Below are positions 43,986 to 53,037 of a DNA stretch of 64,000 nt, piece after piece (position 1 is the first letter of the stretch; the number at the start of each line of letters is the position of its first letter). The notes under the pieces are model-generated. The model ran no database searches and was not told the DNA's origin. It saw only the letters and a list, made by a program, of their open reading frames with translations. The translations under genes and the position numbers were made by a program. The DNA comes from Microbacterium salsuginis (GTDB lineage: Bacteria; Actinomycetota; Actinomycetes; Actinomycetales; Microbacteriaceae): NCBI RefSeq assembly GCF_012524205.1, contig NZ_JABACI010000004.1, positions 848,296 through 912,295 of the forward strand. Direction: 5' to 3'.

Positions 43986-45035
43986 GTGACAGACGACGTC
44001 ATCGGCGTGGGAATCGCCGGCTTCTGGCATGTCCACGCGCCGGATTACGCGCGCAACGCGACGGAGCATCCGGCGACGAGGGTGGTGGCGGGCTGGGATT
44101 CCGATGACTCCCTGGCCGCCGACGGCGTCGCCGGTCTCGGCATCGAGCGTGCGGCTTCGCTGGACGAGCTGCTTGCGCGGCCGGATGTCGACGCGATCAC
44201 CGTGACGACGGCCACCGCCGACCACACCGACGTCATCTCCCGCGCGATCCGGGCAGGCAAGCACGTCTTCACCGAGAAGCTGCTGGCGCCGACGGTCGCC
44301 GATTCCGAGGCGCTGGCCGCAGCCGCCCGCGACGCCGGAGTCGCCCTCGTGGTGTCTCTGCCCCGGCTGTCGGAGCGCGAGATCGTCGCGGCATCCGGTC
44401 TCGTGGACTCCGGAGTCCTGGGAGAGATCACGTACGCCCGGGTGCGCATGGCGCACGACGGCTGGCTGGGCGGATGGCTGCCCGAGCGCTTCGCCGACCC
44501 GGTCGCCGCCGTCGGAGGGGCGTTCGCCGACCTCGGCTGCCACCCCGCCTACCTCGTGCAGCGGTTCCTTGGCGCGCGACCCGCGCAGGTGACGGCCGCC
44601 TACGGCAGCGTCACCGGGCGCGCCGTCGAAGACAACGCGGTGGTCGTCGCCCGCTACACCGACGGTGCGCTCGGCGTCGCGGAGGCCAGCTTCGTCACGA
44701 CTCCGGGAGCGTTCGCGTTCGAGGTGCGCGGCACCCGCGGCTCGCTGCTGTACGGCTTCGGCCGGGAGGAGCTGATCGGCAAGGGCGGCGAGCTCGGCGA
44801 CGACTGGACGCCGGTGCCGCTCCCCGAGGCCGCCACGGCACCCTTCGACCTGTGGGTCGACGCGATCCGGGGCGGCGCGGACACCGCCGACAACGTCCGG
44901 GCGGCGATCGAACTGACGCGGTTCGTCATCGCCGCCAACACCGCCGCCGCGACGGGCGCGGCGGTCGACATAGACATAGACATAGACACAGACACAGACA
45001 CAGACACCGACACCGACACAGAAGGACGGTCATGA
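43986..45035 (+). CDS. Gfo/Idh/MocA-family oxidoreductase with DI/DT repeat tail
   Basis: A 349-residue NAD(P)-dependent sugar oxidoreductase. The Rossmann motif is GVGIAGFWHVHAPDY. The usual EKP motif reads GKHVFTEKLLAP near residue 98, so the Pro after Lys is replaced by Leu. The C terminus ends in an Asp-Ile/Asp-Thr dipeptide run coded by hexanucleotide repeats. The GTG at 43986 has an AGAGGAG site 7 bases upstream. It overlaps the next oxidoreductase gene by 4 bases. It probably oxidises a sugar released by the nearby glycosidases. Confidence 0.88.
   Translation: MTDDVIGVGIAGFWHVHAPDYARNATEHPATRVVAGWDSDDSLAADGVAGLGIERAASLDELLARPDVDAITVTTATADHTDVISRAIRAGKHVFTEKLLAPTVADSEALAAAARDAGVALVVSLPRLSEREIVAASGLVDSGVLGEITYARVRMAHDGWLGGWLPERFADPVAAVGGAFADLGCHPAYLVQRFLGARPAQVTAAYGSVTGRAVEDNAVVVARYTDGALGVAEASFVTTPGAFAFEVRGTRGSLLYGFGREELIGKGGELGDDWTPVPLPEAATAPFDLWVDAIRGGADTADNVRAAIELTRFVIAANTAAATGAAVDIDIDIDTDTDTDTDTDTEGRS
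44967..45020 (+). repeat. (GACAYA/GACACC)9 hexanucleotide repeat in coding sequence
   Basis: Nine consecutive GAC-NNN hexamers encode three Asp-Ile and six Asp-Thr pairs at the C terminus of the first Gfo/Idh/MocA protein, 12 bases before the next gene's start. ATA and ACA codons are rare elsewhere in this genome. Copy-number change keeps the frame and alters only tail length. Confidence 0.9.
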
Positions 45036-46066
45036 CGGTCAGCGAAACCCGCAAGGTGCGGATCGGACTCATCGGCGCAGGTGACATCGCCGGCGCGCAC
45101 GTCGCCGGCTATCGCCGCAACCCCGACACCGTCGAGTTCGCCGCGATCGCCGACCCGGTGCGCGCGAACGCCGAGAAGCGGCGCGGCGACGACGAGGGCG
45201 TGCGGATCTACGCCGACTACCGCGACATGATCGCAGCGGGCGGGCTCGACGCCGTCGACATCTGCCTGCCCCATCACCTGCACGCCGACGCCGTGATCGC
45301 GGCCGCGGATGCCGGCCTGCACGTCCTGTGCGAGAAGCCCCTGTGCCTGAGCCTCGACGAGGCGGCTGCCATCACCGCCGCGGTGGAGCGCAACGGTGTG
45401 ACGGTGATGTGCGCGCACAACCAGCTCTTCCAGCCGGCGGTCGCCGCCGCCAAGGAGCTCGTCGAGAGCGGTGCTCTCGGACGCGTCTTCGAAGTGCGGA
45501 CGACCGACAGCTTCTACAACGACTTCACCGTCGAGAGCATGGGGTGGCGCGCGCAGGCGGCCACCGCGGGCGGCGGCGAGCTGATCGACACCGGATACCA
45601 CCCGCTGTACCTGCTGCAGCACTTCGCCGGCGGCACGCCGGTCGAGGTCGCCGCGATGCTCTCGCGCCACAGGCTGGAGTTCATGGAGGGCGAGGACTCG
45701 GCGCAGGTGCTGGTGCGCTACGACAACGGGGTGGTCGGCCACGTGACCACGAGCTGGGCCTACGAGCCGGCCGTGGGCACCGAGAAGTTCTCGCTCGTCG
45801 GAGAGAAGGGATCGCTCAGCTCTGACGGCACCACGCTGATCTCGCGCGTGCGCGGCGAGGAGCCCGTGACGACGACGTTCGAGCCGGTGCACGAGTTCGC
45901 CGCAGAGGTGGCGCACTTCGCCGAGTGCATTCTCGAGGGTCGCCGGCCGATCCAGACGCACGTCGAGGGCATCGACGTGCTCGGGGTGATCCTGGCGGCC
46001 TACGAATCGGCGACGACCGGCTCGATCGCCGCCGTGCGCGCCGTCGAGAATCCCGCGGCGGTCTGA
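45032..46066 (+). CDS. Gfo/Idh/MocA-family oxidoreductase
   Basis: A 344-residue enzyme. The Rossmann motif RIGLIGAGDIAGAHVAGY is at residues 9-26, and the catalytic-region motif CEKPLCLSLDEA near residue 101. A likely active-site His is in DTGYHPLYLLQHF near residue 190. The family acts on sugar or inositol hydroxyls. It is translationally coupled to the preceding oxidoreductase, and both are probably under operator A. The two may form a redox pair acting at different carbons. Confidence 0.92.
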   Translation: MTVSETRKVRIGLIGAGDIAGAHVAGYRRNPDTVEFAAIADPVRANAEKRRGDDEGVRIYADYRDMIAAGGLDAVDICLPHHLHADAVIAAADAGLHVLCEKPLCLSLDEAAAITAAVERNGVTVMCAHNQLFQPAVAAAKELVESGALGRVFEVRTTDSFYNDFTVESMGWRAQAATAGGGELIDTGYHPLYLLQHFAGGTPVEVAAMLSRHRLEFMEGEDSAQVLVRYDNGVVGHVTTSWAYEPAVGTEKFSLVGEKGSLSSDGTTLISRVRGEEPVTTTFEPVHEFAAEVAHFAECILEGRRPIQTHVEGIDVLGVILAAYESATTGSIAAVRAVENPAAV

Positions 46067-46084
46067 GCCCGGCCGCGCGGGCGC

Positions 46085-46813
46085 TCAGCTGCCCGGCACC
46101 AGCGGAGCGGCGTGCGCGCTCGGTGCCGCGGCATCCGGAACCGACGCCGCCTGGACGATGATGCGTGCCAGATCATCCGGACGCTCGATCTGCGGCCAGC
46201 GGCCCGCGGGCATGTCGACCAGCGTGACGTCGTGCAGGAGCTTGAGCTCTCGCGCCGGGTCGATGTTCGCGGCCGTCCACCGCCGCACGTCGTCGGCGGT
46301 GAACTCGGTCGCGACGATCGTGACGGGAACGGCGAGGCGGCGCTCGTCGGTGAGCTTCTGCACCTGATCCAGCACGTGGTCGGCGTCTTCGCGGATGCGG
46401 TCGTGCCATCCCGACAGGCTCGCGTCGACCGCGCGGTAGCCGGCCGTGTTCGTCGTGGTGCCGCGCGCGTCCAGCGTGAAGCCGCTGAGGACGTGCGCTC
46501 CGTGGGCGCTGGGGAGCCCGCCCACGTAGACCGCGGCGGCCACGCGGTCCACCCGGCGATTCAGAGCCGCGTGCACGAGCCCGCAGGCCTGCGCCTGACC
46601 GACCAGCATGACCTTGCCGGTGCAGCGATCGATCGCGGCCACGATCTCGGCGACGTGGTCGGCGAGCATCGTTCCGCTGCGATCCGCGGTGCGCGAGTCG
46701 AGACCGCGGAGCGTGAGGGCGTGCGGTGTATGCCCGGCCGCCGTCAACGCCGTCGCCACGTCGTGCCATGCCGACGCGCCCATCCACAGTCCCGGAACGA
46801 GAATGACGTCCAT
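46085..46813 (-). CDS. alpha/beta-hydrolase-fold protein lacking the serine nucleophile
   Basis: A 242-residue single-domain protein with the alpha/beta-hydrolase fold: DVILVPGLWMGASAWHDVA at the start is the oxyanion region. The nucleophile elbow, normally G-H-S-x-G, reads VGQAQACG (about residues 93-100), so no Ser, Cys or Asp sits at the elbow position. The later Asp/His elements are also unclear. It is probably non-hydrolytic or uses another mechanism. It is convergent with the oxidoreductase pair and separate from the mannosidase operon by 137 bases. Confidence 0.8.
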   Translation of the reverse strand: MDVILVPGLWMGASAWHDVATALTAAGHTPHALTLRGLDSRTADRSGTMLADHVAEIVAAIDRCTGKVMLVGQAQACGLVHAALNRRVDRVAAAVYVGGLPSAHGAHVLSGFTLDARGTTTNTAGYRAVDASLSGWHDRIREDADHVLDQVQKLTDERRLAVPVTIVATEFTADDVRRWTAANIDPARELKLLHDVTLVDMPAGRWPQIERPDDLARIIVQAASVPDAAAPSAHAAPLVPGS

Positions 46814-46950
46814 CCCACCTCCATGCGCTCGACGCCGCGATTGCGCCGAGAAGCCATGGTCACCCGGCCGCCCCGATCATCCCGAGGGGCTTGCTTCCCC
46901 GTCGGCACTGTGCAAGCGGTTGTCCGGACCGCCTCAGGACCGGGAGGTGC

Positions 46951-48789
46951 TCAGCCGGCCCCGACGGCCAGGGCGTCCTCGCAGCCGAGCAGCAGCACGC
47001 CCGCGCTCCACGCGTGCGACAGCGTCAGGAGCATCCCCTTCGGCTGGAAGCACTCGGTCTGGTAGTACCGCTCGGTCACCATGCCGCGATAGGCGTTGAA
47101 GTCGCCGTCGAACCGGGCGACGAACTGCCGGAAGCACGCCAGCGTCTCGAGGGCGCGCTCGCGATAGTGCGGGTCGCCCGCGGCGTCGGCGAGCTCGAGC
47201 AGCTCGCGCGTGCAGACGAGGCCGTAGGCGTGCAGATGCTGGTTGGATGCCGAGGCCTGATCCGCGCCGCGAGTGCCGAAGTCGTAGATGCCGAGCATCG
47301 TGCTCGGGGCGAACTCCACGTCGTACGTGTAGCGGAAGGTCAGTGCGAAGTCGGCGGCCCGCCGGGCGAGGTCGAGCCATTCATCGTCGCCGGTCGCGCG
47401 GTGCAGCGCCATGTAGGCCATGACGGCGACGTAGCCGTCCTCGCTCGTGACGGCGAGGTCGACGTCTTCGGGAGCGCCGTGCAGGTACTCGTCGAGGACG
47501 AACCGGGCGTAGTAGCGGCCGGCGCGCTCTGCGGCATCGAGGTAGCGCTCGTCCCAGGCTGCCGCCTCGACGAGCGCGCCTACCCACGCCAATCCTGCTG
47601 AGCCGCTCCACGACAGCACCTCGCCGGTCTCGGCGTGGTGGATGCTGCCGAGGTTGCCGTCGTCGCGCTGGCGAGCCACGACGACGTCGAGGTTGGATCG
47701 CGCGACCTCCCGCCATCGCTCTCGGTCCGCAAGCGCACTCGCCCGCACGAGGAACTGCGTCGCCTCGCCGAGCGTGCGGCTGTGCAGCCCTCTTCGATGC
47801 GTCGTCCAGCTCTGCGTCCAGCCCTTGTCGCGGTACCACACGCCCCACAGCGTGCCGCTGGGCGAGAGCTCGGCGGTGCAGAAGTCGATCACGTCGAGCG
47901 CGGCGTCGCGCAGGGCCGCGGCATCCGTCCGCTCCGCGTGGCGCAGCATGGCATAGGCCCACGGGATGCCCGAGACCCAGCCCACGTGCATCGCCTGGCG
48001 GTCGACGGACTTGCCGTCGCGGCCCGAGACCTCGCGGTCGAATCCGACCGTCTCGAGCAGCACGCCCGGGTCGGGGTCGTAATGCCAGCGCAGGAGTCCC
48101 TCGGCGCTCAGTGCGGCGGCCGTCGGCACATCGACCCACGGCCGCAGCGGAGCGGACGGGGCGGATGCTGCGTGCAGGGCACGCAGCACGGGGGCGTAGT
48201 CGTGACGATCCGGGCCGAGCACGTGCACGCGCACCGAGAGCTCGACCGCATCGCCGGGCTCGAAGCGGTGGCGCAGCACCTCGGCGGCCCGGGGCTCCCC
48301 GTCGCCGTAGTAGGTGACGGGGAACTCCCGCGCCGGGAAGGTGGCGCTCAGTTCCGCGCCGCCCTCGCGCAACGCGAAGCCGAGGCCGGTGAGTCCCAGA
48401 CCGGTGGCCGCGTCGACCGAGAGGGCGAGGCCCGCCGCGCCCGCCGAGGGCCATACGAAGACGGCCGGGGTGGCGGCGCGGTCGGAGCGGAAGTGCCATT
48501 CGTCGCTCACGAACGCGGCATGCTGCGCGGGTGTGTCTGCGTGGGCCTCGAACCGCGGATAGAGCCGGTCGTTGGCGACCGGGCGGTTCTCGCCGTAGAA
48601 GAGGCCCGGGATGAGCCACCACGGGTCGCTCGCGTCGTCGATCCGGACGGTGACGCGGACGGCCGCCTCGACCGGCGCCGCGCCGCGGAAGCGCACCGTC
48701 ACGCGGTGCATGTCACCATCGACGGTGACGGCGACGTCGAAGTCGGCGGCGTCCGCATCGAGGATCGCCACCGACGGCGTGGTGCTCAC
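46951..48789 (-). CDS. glycosidase-like protein, probably (alpha/alpha)6 barrel
   Basis: A 612-residue cytoplasmic protein. Residues 1-230 look beta-rich (N-terminal beta-sandwich). Residues 250-600 are helical with repeated aromatic/Gly loops (YRDKGWTQSWTTHRRGLHSRT, NLGSIHHAETGE, YYARFVLDEY), the pattern of six-hairpin glycosidases. I cannot assign a GH family. The GTG at 48789 overlaps the stop of the GH38 gene by 4 bases. It is last in the ROK/SIS/GH38 operon and is likely a partner glycosidase or lyase. Confidence 0.75.
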   Translation of the reverse strand: MSTTPSVAILDADAADFDVAVTVDGDMHRVTVRFRGAAPVEAAVRVTVRIDDASDPWWLIPGLFYGENRPVANDRLYPRFEAHADTPAQHAAFVSDEWHFRSDRAATPAVFVWPSAGAAGLALSVDAATGLGLTGLGFALREGGAELSATFPAREFPVTYYGDGEPRAAEVLRHRFEPGDAVELSVRVHVLGPDRHDYAPVLRALHAASAPSAPLRPWVDVPTAAALSAEGLLRWHYDPDPGVLLETVGFDREVSGRDGKSVDRQAMHVGWVSGIPWAYAMLRHAERTDAAALRDAALDVIDFCTAELSPSGTLWGVWYRDKGWTQSWTTHRRGLHSRTLGEATQFLVRASALADRERWREVARSNLDVVVARQRDDGNLGSIHHAETGEVLSWSGSAGLAWVGALVEAAAWDERYLDAAERAGRYYARFVLDEYLHGAPEDVDLAVTSEDGYVAVMAYMALHRATGDDEWLDLARRAADFALTFRYTYDVEFAPSTMLGIYDFGTRGADQASASNQHLHAYGLVCTRELLELADAAGDPHYRERALETLACFRQFVARFDGDFNAYRGMVTERYYQTECFQPKGMLLTLSHAWSAGVLLLGCEDALAVGAG

Positions 48790-51389
48790 GCCGGTTGCTC
48801 CCCGAGTGCCCACTCGAGCAGGTCCACCTCGACGATGTCGCCCTTGGGATCGAGTGGCACGCGGAACGTGCGCACCTGGTGCGGCCGGAAGTCGGCGTCG
48901 ATCGTCCGACCCACCAGCGGCAGGTCGAGGTGCGCCGACGCGGCCTCGCCGCGCGTCTCGACCGCGCGCACGATGAGGTCGGCCGGGCCGCTTGCGGGCA
49001 CGTCCTCGCTGCCCTTGACCGCCGTCACCATGACCGCGCTCGCGCCGTCGTCGGCGAAGCTGCCGCGCGGCGGCAGATCGCCGTCGTGGAACGACTCGAG
49101 CTGCGCGCGCACCGGCGCGCCCAGCACCGCCGCGCGCCGGGTCGGCTGCGCCGCGCGCCAGTCGCCCGCGTGGGGGACCAGCTCGAGGCTGAAGCGCTGG
49201 ATGCCCTGATCCTGGAAGGAGTAGACGCCCTCCGGGTCGAGCAGCCTCGGGTCGTGCCACGAGTAGACGGGGCTTCGCACCGCGGTGATGCCGATGCTGG
49301 GCGTCTCGCCACCCGCCGAGCCCGCGGGCGAGACGTCCCAGCCGTGCTTCGTGGTGGCGATCACCGTGAGCCCGGCGGCGGCGCCGTCGACGGTGCCGGT
49401 CAGATCCACCCACGACTGCGCCGGCTCTTCGGCGCCGTCGACCGGGCGCTGGATCGTCCCGTACGGGATCTCATAGGTCGCCGAGGGGTCATCGAGGCCG
49501 ACCGGGAAACGCAGCTTCAGCAGGTGCGCCTTCTCGCGCCAGTCGATCGTGACGTCTACGCGCACGGCGGGCGCGTCGTGGGCGAGGAGGTACTCCTCGA
49601 CCAGCGTGCTGGCGCCCCACGACTTCTCCACCCGCACGCGGGAGCGCAGCGGGCCGGTCTCGCGCACGACGATGCGGTCGAGCGTCATCGCGGCACCCGG
49701 CCACGCGTAGGAGATGACACGGTGGCCCCACGTGTCGGTCGGGTCGTCGCACACCGCCGTGCGCGGCTGACCCCGCGTGCCGGCGAGCGGGTCCACGCCG
49801 CTGGCCTTGTCGAGCAGCGACACGACGTCGCCGGTCTGCGGGTCGAGCTCGAGCCGCACGTGGGCGTTCTCGATCACCGTGCCGTCCTCGGCCACCGACA
49901 GCCCGGTCCCGGTAGGCAGGGCGGGCCCCGGCAGCATCCGGTACAGCGCATAGCCGAGTGCGGGCACGTCGGCGCGGAAGGTCACCGCGCCGCGGCTCAG
50001 GTCGCCGGTGGTCGCGGTGGACTGGGTCGCCTGCGAGACGACGGGCGTGCCCTCGTGGTCGACGATGCGCACGCCGTTGCGCTGCGCCCCGTACTGCATG
50101 TCGACGTCGACCGACACCGGCCACGGGTGCGGGTTGAACACCACGACCGGCTGGGTGGCTTCGTCGAGCGGGATGTCGATGCGGCGCGCGATGCGATTGT
50201 GCGCGCGCGTGATGATGCGCTTGGAGATCGCGACCGCTTCGCCCAGCTGATCACGGGCGTCGTCGTACGACGGCTCGATCGCGGAGCCCGGCAGGATGTC
50301 GTGGAACTGGTTGAAGAGGATCTGCTTCCACGCCCGCTCGAGGTCGTCGCGAGGGTAGTCAGCGCCCGTGAGCGCGGTGTCGATGACGGCCCAGCGCTCG
50401 GCCGAGAGCGCGGCGTGCTGGGCGCGGCGCTGCCACGACTTGATGCCGGAGTGCGACGAGTAGCATCCCGGAGCGTGGTGCTGCAGGTCGTCGCGCCGCA
50501 CCGTCAGCGCGTCGAGGAACCCCTCGCCGCGAGAGAGCATCTCGTCGAAGTACGCGCGCGGTGACGACATCGTCATCCTTCCGAAGCTTCCCATGCGGTC
50601 GTAGCGATGGATCGACTCGATGTTCGCCTTCGTCGGCCCGCCGCCGTGGTTGCCGACGCCGTAGAACACCATCATCTCGCCCAATGCCCGGTCCAGCTGC
50701 GCGAGCGACTTCTCGGTCTGCCCTGACACGTCGCCCGGCGGGCTGCAGTACTCGAACGGGATGCGATAGGCCAGCACGCGCGAGCCGTCGGCGGACTCCC
50801 AGTGGAACAGCGTCTCGTCCAGGTCGCCCTCGTGCGGGCCGGGGCGCAGGAAGCAGTACGAGTCCATGCGCTGACCCCGCAGGATCTGCGGGAGCGAGGC
50901 GCTGTGGCCGAACGGATCGACGTTCATGCCGACACTGGCGATCTTGCCGAAGCGCGACTGCAGGTAGCGCTGCCCGTAGAGCCCCTGCCGCGCGAACGAC
51001 TCGCCCATCGGGGTGTTGCAGTCCGGCTCCACCCACCACCCGCCGACGTTGACCCAGCGGCCCTCGGCGACACGCTCCTGAATGCGCGCGAACATCTCGG
51101 GGTCCTGCTCCTCGACCCACGACAGCAGCACCATCTGGTCGCACGTGAAGACGAAGTCGGGGTACTCGTCCATGCGGTCCAGGGCGCTGGCGAACGTGGC
51201 GCGGGCCTCTTGGTACCCCTCCTGCCACGGCCACAGCCATACCACGTCGAGATGGGCGTTGCCGATCATGTGGAGCGTGCGGTCGGGCGTCGCGGCGGGG
51301 CGCGACGCCGGCGCCATGTCACGCGGCTGGGCGCCCGAGGGGGCGTTGGCGATCGGGGCGTGGTCGTTCACGCGAGCTCGGTCGGTCAC
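48786..51389 (-). CDS. GH38 alpha-mannosidase
   Basis: An 867-residue cytoplasmic alpha-mannosidase. Zinc ligands His46 and Asp48 lie in GNAHLDVVWLWP. The nucleophile Asp158 is in NVDPFGHSASLP. The helical middle domain and C-terminal beta domains follow, with normal total length. It cleaves alpha-linked mannose from N-glycan or mannan fragments. The GTG at 51389 overlaps the SIS gene stop by 4 bases. The first 35 residues are a low-complexity extension before the conserved domain. Confidence 0.95.
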   Translation of the reverse strand: MTDRARVNDHAPIANAPSGAQPRDMAPASRPAATPDRTLHMIGNAHLDVVWLWPWQEGYQEARATFASALDRMDEYPDFVFTCDQMVLLSWVEEQDPEMFARIQERVAEGRWVNVGGWWVEPDCNTPMGESFARQGLYGQRYLQSRFGKIASVGMNVDPFGHSASLPQILRGQRMDSYCFLRPGPHEGDLDETLFHWESADGSRVLAYRIPFEYCSPPGDVSGQTEKSLAQLDRALGEMMVFYGVGNHGGGPTKANIESIHRYDRMGSFGRMTMSSPRAYFDEMLSRGEGFLDALTVRRDDLQHHAPGCYSSHSGIKSWQRRAQHAALSAERWAVIDTALTGADYPRDDLERAWKQILFNQFHDILPGSAIEPSYDDARDQLGEAVAISKRIITRAHNRIARRIDIPLDEATQPVVVFNPHPWPVSVDVDMQYGAQRNGVRIVDHEGTPVVSQATQSTATTGDLSRGAVTFRADVPALGYALYRMLPGPALPTGTGLSVAEDGTVIENAHVRLELDPQTGDVVSLLDKASGVDPLAGTRGQPRTAVCDDPTDTWGHRVISYAWPGAAMTLDRIVVRETGPLRSRVRVEKSWGASTLVEEYLLAHDAPAVRVDVTIDWREKAHLLKLRFPVGLDDPSATYEIPYGTIQRPVDGAEEPAQSWVDLTGTVDGAAAGLTVIATTKHGWDVSPAGSAGGETPSIGITAVRSPVYSWHDPRLLDPEGVYSFQDQGIQRFSLELVPHAGDWRAAQPTRRAAVLGAPVRAQLESFHDGDLPPRGSFADDGASAVMVTAVKGSEDVPASGPADLIVRAVETRGEAASAHLDLPLVGRTIDADFRPHQVRTFRVPLDPKGDIVEVDLLEWALGEQPA

Positions 51390-51964
51390 GCGGGCTCCTC
51401 TCCAGCCGCCCAGGCATCAAGGATCTCCGACAGCGCGTGCAGAAGGAAGGTGTGCAGCTCCTGGATGCGGGGCGTCTCGCTGGACGGCGCGAGGAAGACG
51501 TGATCCGCCAGGGCGAGCGAGGGCCCGCCGTCGCCGCCCGCGAACAGCAGGGTCGTGGCGCCGTTGGCGCGCGCCGCAGCCAGCGCGTTGACGACGTTCG
51601 CCGAGCGTCCGCTCGTCGTGAAGGCCGCGACCACGTCGCCCGGCTTAGCGAGCGCCTGCACCTGACGCGAGAAGATGTCCTCGAAGGCGTAGTCGTTCGC
51701 GATGCACGTCGAGACCGTGGCATCCGTGGTCAGGGTGACCGCGGGGAGCGGCCGCCGGTCGCGCTTGTAGTGGCCGATGACCTCGCCGGTGAAGTGCTGG
51801 GCGTCGGCGGCACTTCCGCCGTTGCCGAGGGTGTACAGCGTGCCGCCGCCCGCGAACGCGTCGATCAGCACCGCGCCGACGGCGCGGACGTCGTCCAGGA
51901 GCGGCCTGGCCTGCTGGGCGGTGCGGATGTGGGCGTCGAGCTGTTCTTCCAGCCAGTCAGACAC
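51386..51964 (-). CDS. SIS-domain sugar isomerase, GmhA-like
   Basis: A 192-residue SIS-fold protein. It has the phosphosugar-binding GNGGSAADAQHFTGE (near residue 50), TSGRSANV (near 120) and a conserved ELHTFLLHALSE near 170. The closest known group is GmhA-type phosphoheptose isomerases, but in this setting another phosphosugar is likely. The GTG at 51964 overlaps the ROK kinase stop by 8 bases. Upstream starts in the frame lie inside the kinase gene and are not needed. Confidence 0.9.
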   Translation of the reverse strand: MSDWLEEQLDAHIRTAQQARPLLDDVRAVGAVLIDAFAGGGTLYTLGNGGSAADAQHFTGEVIGHYKRDRRPLPAVTLTTDATVSTCIANDYAFEDIFSRQVQALAKPGDVVAAFTTSGRSANVVNALAAARANGATTLLFAGGDGGPSLALADHVFLAPSSETPRIQELHTFLLHALSEILDAWAAGEEPA

Positions 51965-52922
51965 GGGCGGCCTCCACGAGGTCGAGGGCGAGGGCGCCGG
52001 CGCCGACGACGCACACCGCGTCGCCGAGTCCGGCAAGGGTCACGAGCGCACGCGCGGCGGCGGGCGGCATGGCGGTGTCGCGCACGGTGTCGCGCACCGG
52101 GTCGAGCAGGATCGAGCCCGATCGCGTGACGCCGCCGCCGAGCACCACCACGTGTGGCTCGAAGACGTTCACGAGGTCGGTGACGGCCTGGCCGAGCAGG
52201 TCGGTCGTCTCTTCCCAGATCTCGGTGGCGAGCGGATCGCCCGCGGCCGCGGCGGCCGAGACGTGCTCGGCACGCACCAGCGGGAGTTCGCGCAGGGTGG
52301 ACGGGCGGTCGCTCGCCGCGAGCAGCTCGTGGGCGCGCACCGCGATGTTCGTCCCCGAGGCGTAGGCCTCGAGGCATCCGTTCCTGCCGCATTCGCAGCG
52401 CCGGCCGCCGGGCCGCACCATGAGGTGGCCGAACTCGCCGCCGTTGCCGGCCGCGCCGCGGTGCAGCCGGCCGTCGATGATCGACCCGCCGCCGACGCCG
52501 GTCGAGAGCGTGAGGTAGAGCGCGATCTCGGCGCCGCGTGCGGCGCCGAACCGGTGCTCGCCCAGCACGGCGGCGGTCGCGTCGTTCTCGACCACGGCCG
52601 GGACGCCGAACGCGTCGGAGGCCATCGCGACGATCGGGATGTCGATCCACCCCGGCAGATGAAGGGGGCCGGTCAGGATGCCGGCGGCGGCGTCGAGCGG
52701 CCCGCCGCAGCTGATGCCCACGGCGTGAGGCGCGCCGATCCCGGCGGCGGCGATGCTGCGTGTGCCCATGTCGAAGAGGTGGGCGATGACGGCATCGGGA
52801 CCGCGGTGCTTGTCGGTGGGCTCCGAGAGGAAGCCGTGCGTGAGCCCGTCGGGCGTCACCATCGCGACGGCGAGCTTCGTCCCGCCGATGTCGAGCGCGA
52901 GCACGGGGTGCTTCGTTGCCAT
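51957..52922 (-). CDS. ROK-family sugar kinase
   Basis: A 321-residue kinase without HTH. The phosphate motif LALDIGGTK is at residues 8-16, the catalytic Asp in VVENDATAA near 120, and the zinc motif CECGRNGC at 176-183. It would phosphorylate glucose, ManNAc or a related hexose. The ATG at 52922 starts the family N terminus; the open frame upstream overlaps the divergent sulfatase. It is first in the operon kinase-SIS-GH38-glycosidase and has operator B 42 bases upstream. Confidence 0.93.
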   Translation of the reverse strand: MATKHPVLALDIGGTKLAVAMVTPDGLTHGFLSEPTDKHRGPDAVIAHLFDMGTRSIAAAGIGAPHAVGISCGGPLDAAAGILTGPLHLPGWIDIPIVAMASDAFGVPAVVENDATAAVLGEHRFGAARGAEIALYLTLSTGVGGGSIIDGRLHRGAAGNGGEFGHLMVRPGGRRCECGRNGCLEAYASGTNIAVRAHELLAASDRPSTLRELPLVRAEHVSAAAAAGDPLATEIWEETTDLLGQAVTDLVNVFEPHVVVLGGGVTRSGSILLDPVRDTVRDTAMPPAAARALVTLAGLGDAVCVVGAGALALDLVEAARV

Positions 52923-52963
52923 GGGGTTCCTCCGGCCTGCGCGACGCGCTTCTGCGCGCGATG

Positions 52964-52977
52964 TGACATCGTTCCCA
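52964..52977. promoter_or_regulatory. LacI-type operator B of the glycan regulon
   Basis: TGACATCGTTCCCA is centred on CG in the 115-base gap between the divergent ROK kinase and sulfatase genes. On the plus strand it is followed by CACATAGTAT, where TAGTAT (52980-52985) fits a -10 box for the sulfatase. It matches operator C at 12 of 14 positions. Confidence 0.7.
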
Positions 52978-53037
52978 CATAGTATCAACACCGACGCGTG
53001 CGTCGCCACTGCCGCCGGCCGATCCGAGGAGGACACG

